Below, in pieces: positions 18,219 to 25,119 of a stretch of 64,000 nt of DNA. Within the stretch, counting starts at the first letter, position 1, and every line of letters begins with the position of its first letter. The translations under genes were made by a program, and so were the position numbers. This DNA is from Amarolinea aalborgensis. Lineage in GTDB: Bacteria > Chloroflexota > Anaerolineae > SSC4 > Amarolineaceae. The stretch spans positions 381,893 to 445,892 of the forward strand of contig NZ_UETR01000003.1 of the NCBI RefSeq assembly GCF_900491745.1. The letters run 5' to 3'. The notes under the pieces are model-generated. The model saw nothing but the letters and a program-made list of their open reading frames with translations, was not told the DNA's origin and did no database searches.

Positions 18219-19778
18219 ATGCCGACTCGAACACTGATCAAACGCTCAGAATACTACGATTCGGTCACGCTGATGCTGGTCGCCAAAGCCCTGCTGGAAG
18301 GCCCAGGCGTCGAGGATGCGGCCGTGGTCATGGCGACGGCCGCCAACCGGGACATCCTGGCGCAAGCCGGTCTGCTGGTGGGAGAAGCGCTGACCGCCGC
18401 GCCGGATGACCTTGTGATTGCGGTGCGCGCGATTAGCGATGACGTGTGTGACCAGGCCCTGACCTCAGCCAATGCGCTGCTCATCGCAAGCCGCAAGCGC
18501 GGCGCGGCGACCGGGGCCGCGCGGCGCTCGCGCGGCCTGGCCGCGGCGCTCAAGGATCATCCGAGCGCCAATGTGGTGGTGGTCTCCGTGTCCGGGCAAT
18601 ACGCCGGCCAGGAAGCGCGCACGGCGTTGGCGCACGGGCGCCACGTGCTGCTCTTCAGCGACAACGTGCCCCTGGCCGAGGAAATTGCGCTCAAGCAGAT
18701 GGCGCAGCAGCGCGGCCTCCTGATGATGGGGCCGGATGCCGGCACCGCCATCGTCAATGGGATCGCGCTTGGTTTTGCCAACGCCGTGCCGCGCGGACCC
18801 GTAGGTGTCGTCGGCGCCGCGGGCACCGGAATCCAGGGCGTTACCAGCGCGCTGGCGCGTGGGGGCGTAGGCATTTCACAGGCGCTGGGCACCGGGGGCC
18901 GCGACCTGAAAGCTGAGGTCGGTGGATTGATGATGCAGCAGGGCCTGGCCGCGCTCGTGGCCGACCCGATGACGGAAGTCATTGTGCTCATTTCCAAACC
19001 CCCGGCGCCTGACGTCACGACCGCCGTCCTACACCTGGTGGGCGGCAGTCACAAACCAGTGGTTGTCTGCTTCCTGGGCGGCGATGCGGCGTTGATCGAG
19101 GCTGAGGGCGGCATCGCGGCTGGGTCGCTGGAAGAAGCCGCGCGGCTGGCCGCGGCGCTGGCGCAGGGCCAGGCTGCGGCCGCGGCGAAGGGCAAGTTCC
19201 ACCGCGAGCTGCTGGCGCTGGCGGATGTAGCCCAGGCTGCGCGCGGGACGCTGAAGCCTGAAGCGCGCTTCATCCGCGGGCTATTCTGCGGCGGCACTTT
19301 CTGCTACGAAGCGCAAATGCTCCTGCTGCAGCATCAGCCAGAGGTTTACTCCAACGCCCCCTTCCCCGGCGCCAAGCAGCTTCCCAGCGCGCTCGCCAGC
19401 CGCGGTCATAGCTGCGTTGACTTGGGCGAGGATGAATTCACCCAGGGGCGCTTGCATCCGATGCTCGATCCCAGTCTGCGCAACAAGCGCCTGCTGCAAG
19501 AAGCGGCCGATCCAAGCGTGGGCGTGATCCTACTGGACGTGGTGCTGGGCTACGGCGCGCACGAAGATCCAGCGGGCGCAGTCGTCGAAGCGATTCGTGA
19601 GGCGCAGCAGCGCCTGACGGCTGAAAAACGCACTATCGCCTTCGTGGCATCTGTGTGCGGCACGGCCGACGACCCGCAGAACCTGAGCGATCAGGAGGCC
19701 AAGCTGCGTGCAGTCGGCGTGTTGGTTGTGGAGAGCAATGCCGCGGCCGCCACTCTGGCCGGTATGATTGTTCGCTGA
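18219..19778 (+). CDS. fdrA: FdrA family protein, probable oxamate carbamoyltransferase component
   Basis: 519 residues, AAGGAGGG site before the ATG. The fold is that of acyl-CoA synthetase (succinyl-CoA synthetase-like) proteins: an N-terminal segment typical of FdrA (YYDSVTLMLVAKALLE), a CoA-binding-like Rossmann part with GPVGVVGAAGTGIQGVTS at about residue 190, and a ligase-like C-terminal half with VGVILLDVVLGYGAHEDP. In E. coli fdrA (allF) is assigned to oxamate carbamoyltransferase with ylbE and ylbF. Here it is followed after 30 bases by the DUF1116 gene. No carbamate kinase or allantoinase gene is in the window, so the substrate in this organism is inferred, not shown. Confidence 0.88.
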   Translation: MPTRTLIKRSEYYDSVTLMLVAKALLEGPGVEDAAVVMATAANRDILAQAGLLVGEALTAAPDDLVIAVRAISDDVCDQALTSANALLIASRKRGAATGAARRSRGLAAALKDHPSANVVVVSVSGQYAGQEARTALAHGRHVLLFSDNVPLAEEIALKQMAQQRGLLMMGPDAGTAIVNGIALGFANAVPRGPVGVVGAAGTGIQGVTSALARGGVGISQALGTGGRDLKAEVGGLMMQQGLAALVADPMTEVIVLISKPPAPDVTTAVLHLVGGSHKPVVVCFLGGDAALIEAEGGIAAGSLEEAARLAAALAQGQAAAAAKGKFHRELLALADVAQAARGTLKPEARFIRGLFCGGTFCYEAQMLLLQHQPEVYSNAPFPGAKQLPSALASRGHSCVDLGEDEFTQGRLHPMLDPSLRNKRLLQEAADPSVGVILLDVVLGYGAHEDPAGAVVEAIREAQQRLTAEKRTIAFVASVCGTADDPQNLSDQEAKLRAVGVLVVESNAAAATLAGMIVR

Positions 19779-19808
19779 GCGCCGCGCCACAAAGGAGTCA
19801 AGGGGACG

Positions 19809-21200
19809 ATGGAGAAAATACTCGAGCTTTTTTCACAGCCACTCAAGCCGGTGAATGTGGGGCTGGAATCCTTCCTGGACAGCATGACGAGTCAGGGCGC
19901 TGAGGTGGTCGCGGTGGACTGGCGACCGCCCGTGCCTGGTTATGTCGAGTTGACGCACACACGCGGCGGCGTTGACATCGAAGCCGCCAACGACGAGGCC
20001 CTGCGGCGCATCAACGCCGGGCGTCCCATGCTGGTGGACATGGGCATTGCGCGCGACGCCATTCCGGGCTACCATGCGCGGCTCATCTGCCATGCTGGCC
20101 CACCCATCACCTGGGAGCGGATGTGCGGCCCGCAACGCGGAGCCGTGATGGGCGCAATCCTATACGAAGGCTGGGCGGACACGCCCGAAGCCGCCGCCGC
20201 ATTGGCGGCATCGGGTGACATCGAATTCGCGCCCTGCCACCATTACCACGCCACCGGGCCGATGGCCGGCATCATCAGTCCTTCGATGCCCGTTTTTGTG
20301 CTGCGCAACGACGAATTTGGCGCGGCTGCCTATGCCACGCTGAACGAGGGCCTGGGCAAAGTGCTGCGCTACGGCGCCTACGGAGCTGACGTCATCGCGC
20401 GGCTGAAATGGATGGAGCAGACGCTCTATCCGGCCCTGGCGCGTGCGCTGAGCCGACGGGGACCGGTTGATTTGCGCAGCATGATTGCGCAGGCGCTGCA
20501 CATGGGCGACGAATGTCACAATCGCAACAAGGCCGGCACCTCGCTCTTTCTGCGCGCCATCGGTCCGGCCCTGGCCGAGACCTCCGATGGCGCGACGACG
20601 GCGGCGGTCCTGCGCTTCATGGATGGCAACGACCACTTCTTCCTAAACCTCTCGATGCCGGCCATGAAGGCCATGCTCCTGCCGGCCGAAAACATCGAGG
20701 GCTGCACCATCGTGACGACGATGGCGCGCAACGGCACCGATTTCGGTATTCGGGTCAGCGGCGCCGGCCAGCGCTGGTTCACCTGCGAATCGGGCATGCC
20801 GGTTGGTCTTTTCTTTCCTGGCTTCACGCAGGCCGACGCCAATCGCGACATCGGCGACAGCACCATCACCGAGACCGGCGGCATTGGCGGCTTTGCGTTG
20901 GCTGGCGCGCCAGCCATCGTGCAGTTCGTCGGCGGTACACCCACGGACGCGCTGAATGCCACCCTGGAGATGTACGAAATCTGCGCCGGAGAGCATGCCA
21001 GCTTTACAATCCCAGCGCTCAATTTCCGCGGCACGCCGCTTGGCATTGATGTACGCAAGGTCATGGCTAGCGGCCTGACTCCCCGCCTGAACACAGGCAT
21101 TGCGCACAAAGAAGCCGGCGTGGGCATGGTAGGCGCCGGGCTGCTCACCGCGCCGCTCGACTGTTTCAAGGCGGCCTTTGCCGCGCTCACGGCATTGTAA
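19809..21200 (+). CDS. DUF1116 protein (YlbE/AllG-like)
   Basis: 463 residues, AAAGGAG site 13 bases upstream and GGGGAC nearer the ATG. It matches DUF1116 over its length: N-terminal DWRPPVPG, GYHARLICHAGPPITW, GAILYEGWA, then HHYHATGPMAGIISPSMPVF and GDECHNRNKAGTSLF in the central conserved core. DUF1116 is the second subunit named for oxamate carbamoyltransferase. It closes the cluster; a hairpin at 21306 follows. Confidence 0.88.
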   Translation: MEKILELFSQPLKPVNVGLESFLDSMTSQGAEVVAVDWRPPVPGYVELTHTRGGVDIEAANDEALRRINAGRPMLVDMGIARDAIPGYHARLICHAGPPITWERMCGPQRGAVMGAILYEGWADTPEAAAALAASGDIEFAPCHHYHATGPMAGIISPSMPVFVLRNDEFGAAAYATLNEGLGKVLRYGAYGADVIARLKWMEQTLYPALARALSRRGPVDLRSMIAQALHMGDECHNRNKAGTSLFLRAIGPALAETSDGATTAAVLRFMDGNDHFFLNLSMPAMKAMLLPAENIEGCTIVTTMARNGTDFGIRVSGAGQRWFTCESGMPVGLFFPGFTQADANRDIGDSTITETGGIGGFALAGAPAIVQFVGGTPTDALNATLEMYEICAGEHASFTIPALNFRGTPLGIDVRKVMASGLTPRLNTGIAHKEAGVGMVGAGLLTAPLDCFKAAFAALTAL

Positions 21201-21305
21201 GCGCCTGGTAGATTGTCTGGAACTTACGCCTGCGCGACTGCGTCCACAAGGCGCAGTTCTGCAATGATCCCCTGCCTCATGTGACTAGCCGCCACATCAT
21301 CGTGG

Positions 21306-21339
21306 CCCGGCGCTGAACGCTGCCCCGTTCAGCGCCGGG
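21306..21339 (+). terminator. Hairpin after the FdrA cluster
   Basis: Perfect 13-base arms CCCGGCGCTGAAC / GTTCAGCGCCGGG around an eight-base loop, about 105 bases after the DUF1116 stop. No T-run follows, so it may be a Rho-assisted or stability hairpin. The rest of 21201-21434 holds nothing I can name. Confidence 0.55.
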
Positions 21340-21434
21340 GGCAGCGGCGGCCACGGTTGAGCCAGGCCGAGGATTGCGCGGCGGCCGCCTTGATGGAGCC
21401 TGCCGCCACCAGGCAAACAGGAGAAAGATCTACC

Positions 21435-23252
21435 ATGTCTGCGCATTGTTTGTTTTCAGCCCATCGTAGTCGTTGCGGCGTTCGCCGCGTGCCCATGGCG
21501 ATTTCCATCGCCACGCTGCTTGTCGTGCTGGCGGTTACGGTGAGCGCATGCGCCCCAGCCGCATCCAATTCCACGGCCACACCGACGCCCGAACCGAGCG
21601 CGACGTCCACGCCAGCGCCCGAACCGAGCGCGACGTCCACGCCAACCAGCCTGCCCACAACGCCCGTTCAGGCCACCGTGCCAGTTCAGGCCACTGTGGT
21701 GATCCAGGTCATGCCAACGCCCTCACCCGGGGCATCGGGACAAAAAGACACCCAGGTCTTTCCGCTGCAGATAGCCCCTGCGCCACGCACGGGCTTGCCG
21801 CCGCAAATGGCTCCGGCGCAAGTCACACCCTGCTGCTCCACCGGCGGCAGCACCACGGTGAACGGCGAGCCGTATGATGCTACTTTCTTCGAGAACTACG
21901 GCACCAATCCCTTCATTGATACGGAGGACGACCATCTTTCGACTTTTGCCCTGGATGTGGACACGGCATCCTACACGGTCGTGCGTCGCTTTTTGCGCGA
22001 CGGCAACTGGCCTGACAAAGACGCTGTGCGCGTCGAAGAGATTCTGAACTACTTCACCTGGAACTACCCTGATCCGGAGCAGGGCGATTTTGGCATCTAC
22101 CTGGAAGGGGCGCCGTCGCCCTTCGGCGGCGACAAGTATTGGCTGGTCAAAATTGGCGTGCAAGGCCGTCACGTCACCGCCGAACAACGCCAAGACGCCA
22201 TGCTGACCTTTGTGATTGATGTCTCTGGCTCCATGGGCGCGGAGAACCGCCTGGGCCTGGTGCAGCGTTCCCTGCGCCTGCTGGTGAACGAGCTGCGTCC
22301 GACGGATCGTGTTGCGATTGTGGTCTACGGCAGCAATGCGCGTCTGGCGCTGCCCCCCACCAGCGGTCGTGAGCGCGACGCCATTCTCGGCGCCATTGAT
22401 CGGCTAGAACCAGAGGGCGCCACGAACGCGGCCGCAGGCCTGCAACTGGCCTATGACGTGGCAAGCCAGGCGTACCGTGAGGGCGGCATCAACCGCCTGA
22501 TCCTGTGCTCGGATGGTGTGGCCAATGTGGGGATCACCGACGCCAACGGCATTTTGAGTACGGTGGAGCGGTTTGCGCGGCTTAACATGGCCCTATCCAC
22601 CGTCGGTTTTGGCATGGGTAACTTCAATGATATCCTGATGGAGCAGTTGGCAGACAAGGGCAACGGCGCCTACGCTTATGTAGACACGTTGGAAGAAGCG
22701 CGGCGCATCTTTGTCGAAAACCTGACCGGCACGCTGCAAACCATCGCCAAGGACGCCAAGATGCAGGTTGAATTCAACCCGCAGGTGGTCAGCCGTTACC
22801 GGCTCCTGGGGTATGAGAACCGGGACGTAGCCGACCAGGACTTCCGTAACGACAGGGTGGATGCCGGCGAAGTGGGCGCCGGGCACAGCGTCACGGCGCT
22901 GGTCGAAATCAAATTCCACGAGGGCGCGCCCACCAACGGCCAGGCCCTGGTGGCTCGAATTCGCTACCAGAAACCAGAGACCGGCGAGGTGATCGAGCAA
23001 GAGGCCTCCCTGGCCGGCGAAGACTTCCAGGCGCGCTTCGAGGCCGCCTCGGCCGAGTTTCAGGCGGCGGCCGCCGTGGCTGAATACGCCGAAATCCTGC
23101 GCCAGTCGTACTGGGCCAAGGAAAGCCGCATGACCGACGTGCTGGCCCTGGTGCGGCGTCTGCAGGACAACCCGGCGCATCAGGGAGTGTTGGCAGAACA
23201 GATGATGGACTTCAGCAGTCTGGTCGCTCAAGCGGCTGGCCTGCAGCGATAG
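21435..23252 (+). CDS. Lipoprotein with von Willebrand factor A domain (YfbK-like, VWA plus DUF3520)
   Basis: 605 residues from ATG 21435 (CAGGAGAAAG upstream); longer in-frame starts at 21357 lack a site. A hydrophobic segment ends in VTVSAC, a lipobox, followed by a Thr-Pro-Glu linker made of near-identical PEPSATSTP units encoded by a short DNA duplication (about 21587-21645). The N-terminal VWA-associated region (TFALDVDTASYTVVRRFL, EEILNYFTWNYP) and VWA domain with intact MIDAS motif DVSGSMG (about residue 262) are followed by the C-terminal DUF3520-type part. It should bind Mg2+ and protein ligands on the outer face of the membrane. E. coli YfbK has the same architecture; function is not established. 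Confidence 0.9.
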   Translation: MSAHCLFSAHRSRCGVRRVPMAISIATLLVVLAVTVSACAPAASNSTATPTPEPSATSTPAPEPSATSTPTSLPTTPVQATVPVQATVVIQVMPTPSPGASGQKDTQVFPLQIAPAPRTGLPPQMAPAQVTPCCSTGGSTTVNGEPYDATFFENYGTNPFIDTEDDHLSTFALDVDTASYTVVRRFLRDGNWPDKDAVRVEEILNYFTWNYPDPEQGDFGIYLEGAPSPFGGDKYWLVKIGVQGRHVTAEQRQDAMLTFVIDVSGSMGAENRLGLVQRSLRLLVNELRPTDRVAIVVYGSNARLALPPTSGRERDAILGAIDRLEPEGATNAAAGLQLAYDVASQAYREGGINRLILCSDGVANVGITDANGILSTVERFARLNMALSTVGFGMGNFNDILMEQLADKGNGAYAYVDTLEEARRIFVENLTGTLQTIAKDAKMQVEFNPQVVSRYRLLGYENRDVADQDFRNDRVDAGEVGAGHSVTALVEIKFHEGAPTNGQALVARIRYQKPETGEVIEQEASLAGEDFQARFEAASAEFQAAAAVAEYAEILRQSYWAKESRMTDVLALVRRLQDNPAHQGVLAEQMMDFSSLVAQAAGLQR

Positions 23253-23395
23253 CATCGGACCCTGCGGGGCGCAGATTGGCGTCTGCGCCCCCGCCGCCGA
23301 CCCACATCCGCCTCTTTGTCTGCACCACCTGGGCATGTGATCCTCTTGTTTGACTGTGCGCGACCCCTGAAATCGCTGAACGCAGCGCGGCTTGC

Positions 23396-23424
23396 TTGCT
23401 CACACTTCGCACGCGTGGTATAAT
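23396..23424 (+). promoter_or_regulatory. Promoter of the Crp/Fnr-family gene
   Basis: TTGCTC, 17 bases, TATAAT. Expected start near 23431, leaving a 54-base leader. Confidence 0.8.
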
Positions 23425-23484
23425 TTGGCCGTTGTCTGCAGAACAACGCCACACGCAACCGGGACCGAAAGCAGCGAGCAAGCA

Positions 23485-24186
23485 ATGGATAAACTCCAGT
23501 TCAATATGGTACAGGTGGTCCGCACGGTCCCCCTCTTTAGCTCGCTAAGCTCTCCGGATTGGGAATCGGTTGCAGAACTCCTCAGCGGTCATTGCTTCCC
23601 CAAGGACGCCTACGTTTGTTTTGAAGGCGATCCGCCTGAGGCCCTGTTCGTCGTCTGGATGGGCCAGATCAAGCTCCTGCGCCACTCCGAGCAGGGTCGC
23701 GACGTGGTATTGGATGTCATTGGCCCCGGCCACATGTTTGGTGAAATGGCCGTTCTGGATGGCGCGCCCTATGACACGACAGCGCAGTGCCTGGAAGATT
23801 CCGCGGTGGTCACGATTGCGCGCCGCGACTTCTTTGAGTTGGTTCAGCGCTATCCTGCACTCTCCATGGCCGTCATCGGAGAGTTGAGCCGGCGTCTGCG
23901 CAACGCGACCGACCTGGTGCGCAGCCTGGCTGTGGATCGAGTCGAGCAGCGCATTGCCCGCGTGCTGCTAAAACTGGGCAATGCCACGGGCCGCGTCACG
24001 CCAGAAGGCCTGACCATTGACATTCCTCTCACGCGCCAGGACGTGGCGGACATGACCGGCACGACGGTCGAAAGCGCCATTCGCGTCATGAGCAAACTGC
24101 GCCGTCAGAACCTGATCACCACCCATCGCGGGCGCGTCGTCCTGACCAACGTCGCAGAGCTGCGCGTCGTCGCGGAGAAGTGGTAG
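23485..24186 (+). CDS. Crp/Fnr family transcriptional regulator
   Basis: 233 residues from ATG 23485; the frame is open to 23392, but that start lies upstream of the -10 hexamer. A cyclic-nucleotide-binding domain (residues about 15-140) carries GHMFGEMAVLDGAPYDTTAQCLED: the GE(M/I)A-L pattern with PYDTTAQ in place of the cAMP-contacting R-S-A of CRP, so the ligand may not be cAMP. A long dimer helix is followed by a winged helix-turn-helix with LTRQDVADMTGTTVESAIRV, retaining the Glu and Arg that contact the operator in CRP and FNR. There is no N-terminal Cys cluster as in FNR. A perfect CRP-type palindrome lies 73 bases after its stop, over another promoter, which makes this gene the obvious candidate regulator there. 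Confidence 0.92.
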   Translation: MDKLQFNMVQVVRTVPLFSSLSSPDWESVAELLSGHCFPKDAYVCFEGDPPEALFVVWMGQIKLLRHSEQGRDVVLDVIGPGHMFGEMAVLDGAPYDTTAQCLEDSAVVTIARRDFFELVQRYPALSMAVIGELSRRLRNATDLVRSLAVDRVEQRIARVLLKLGNATGRVTPEGLTIDIPLTRQDVADMTGTTVESAIRVMSKLRRQNLITTHRGRVVLTNVAELRVVAEKW

Positions 24187-24240
24187 ACGCCAGCCGCCGA
24201 TCGTCTTATCAAATTCGGATAAAATCTAAGCTGCCAGCTA

Positions 24241-24274
24241 TTGACAAATGCCCCTATTTGTGATATGATTCACA
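24241..24274 (+). promoter_or_regulatory. Promoter overlapped by a perfect CRP-type operator
   Basis: TTGACA (24241-24246), 17 bases, TATGAT (24264-24269). The palindrome TGTGATATGATTCACA (24259-24274; TGTGA, six bases, TCACA) has its centre exactly on the -10 hexamer. Binding of a Crp-type protein there should block RNA polymerase, so repression is the simple prediction. Confidence 0.85.
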
Positions 24275-24275
24275 T

Positions 24276-24497
24276 GCCGGTGAGTTTGGGTCTGTAACGG
24301 TTGAATACGCATGAATCCGGATCGTATTGTGCAACCGGCGACGAGCAGTGGGGGGCTTGGAGTCAGTTGTGATCCAGGGTTGATGGGTCTTTCAAACTGT
24401 GAATGACCCGACTCAGTAGGTTGGTTAGGCACCTGTCTGTTCATCGGTACCTCCTTTCGGTGAATGCCCGGCGTTGGGGGACGCCGGGCATTTGCTT
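24276..24497 (+). ncRNA. Candidate structured small RNA, about 220 nt
   Basis: The span runs from the promoter above to an intrinsic terminator and has no convincing protein. Hairpins visible by eye: CGGTTG-AATACG with CGTATT-GTG-CAACCG (24298-24346), a GAGTC...GACTC arm enclosing GGGTC/GACCC (about 24360-24415), and TTCATCG...CGGTGAA (24440-24464). The last one exposes ACCTCCTTTC (24449-24458), identical to the 3' tail of 16S rRNA and therefore complementary to Shine-Dalgarno sites. A 31-codon frame at 24311-24406 lacks a ribosome site. No known RNA family was recognised. The transcript would converge on the ccm operon. Confidence 0.55.
24464..24497 (+). terminator. Terminator of the candidate small RNA
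   Basis: 11-bp stem ATGCCCGGCGT / ACGCCGGGCAT (24464-24474 with 24481-24491), loop TGGGGG, then TTTGCTT. Confidence 0.75.
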
Positions 24498-24506
24498 GGT
24501 CAGAAC

Positions 24507-24540
24507 AAAAAAGCGCACCGTGTTGGTGCGCTTTCTCTTT
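24507..24540 (-). terminator. Terminator of the ccm operon, likely bidirectional
   Basis: Ten-bp stem AAAGCGCACC / GGTGCGCTTT (24510-24519 with 24525-24534). On the minus strand the stem runs into six T; on the plus strand CTCTTT follows. It lies 18-48 bases past the last ccm stop codon. Confidence 0.85.
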
Positions 24541-24557
24541 CGTTTAGGCCAACTGGG

Positions 24558-25109
24558 TCATACCGCCGCGCCGCACGCGCCGCAGAAGCGGTCGGCCGGC
24601 CGCAGCGGCTGGCCGCACTGACCGCAAAAACGCCGTGCGCCGGTCGCTGGCGCCAACGACTGTCCATTGACGCGCTGAGCCGCAATTTCTGCTTCCAGTC
24701 GTTCTCCTAGATCAGCGGTAGCTGCAGGGCGAGCAACTGGTGAGCGGCGGAGCGCAGCGATTTGCGTCTCGATTTCCTCATCGAGCGTCGCAGCCTGTCT
24801 CTGGCGCTGAACTTTGCCGGCAGCCTGCTGCTCGGCCTTGAAAGCGTCCAGCCTCTGCATAGCCTGCAAGGCTTGTTCACGCAGTCGCCGGTCGTAGACC
24901 GGAAAGTCTTCGGCCGACACCTTGCCGGTTTGCTGATCGAACTCCAGGTCTTTGATGGCCTTGAGCGCAGCATCTCGCTGCGCCGTCAGTTCGGCCATCG
25001 CGTCCGTGCTGGTGGTCAATCCCTGGAGATAGCCGGCGCTGACCAACGGCCAGGCCACGATGGCGATAACGACCGCTGCAATCAACACCATCACAAGTGC
25101 AGTTATCAA
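24558..25109 (-). CDS. CcmI-like membrane protein with C-terminal zinc ribbon
   Basis: 183 residues from a TTG start preceded by GGAG. One N-terminal membrane helix (residues about 3-28) is followed by a coiled-coil region with the CcmI-type pattern AAIKDLEFDQQTGKVSAEDF and YDRRLREQAL. The C-terminus has a zinc ribbon, CGQCG and CGACG about 14 residues apart, probably with four Cys ligands. CcmI helps hold apocytochrome c for haem ligation; in classical CcmI the C-terminal part is a TPR domain, which is missing here. It is last in the operon, 10 bases after ccmF. The role is inferred from position and the short CcmI-like motif. Confidence 0.8.
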   Translation of the reverse strand: MITALVMVLIAAVVIAIVAWPLVSAGYLQGLTTSTDAMAELTAQRDAALKAIKDLEFDQQTGKVSAEDFPVYDRRLREQALQAMQRLDAFKAEQQAAGKVQRQRQAATLDEEIETQIAALRRSPVARPAATADLGERLEAEIAAQRVNGQSLAPATGARRFCGQCGQPLRPADRFCGACGAAV

Positions 25110-25119
25110 GACAAGTCTC

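Noticed and set aside
24311..24406. 31-codon frame inside the candidate small RNA
   Set aside because: No ribosome site and the frame crosses predicted stems; kept only as an alternative explanation.
24276..24497. 6S RNA, tmRNA or RNase P RNA identity for the candidate RNA
   Set aside because: No long closing helix with central bubble (6S), no tRNA-like ends (tmRNA) and no conserved RNase P core words were seen.
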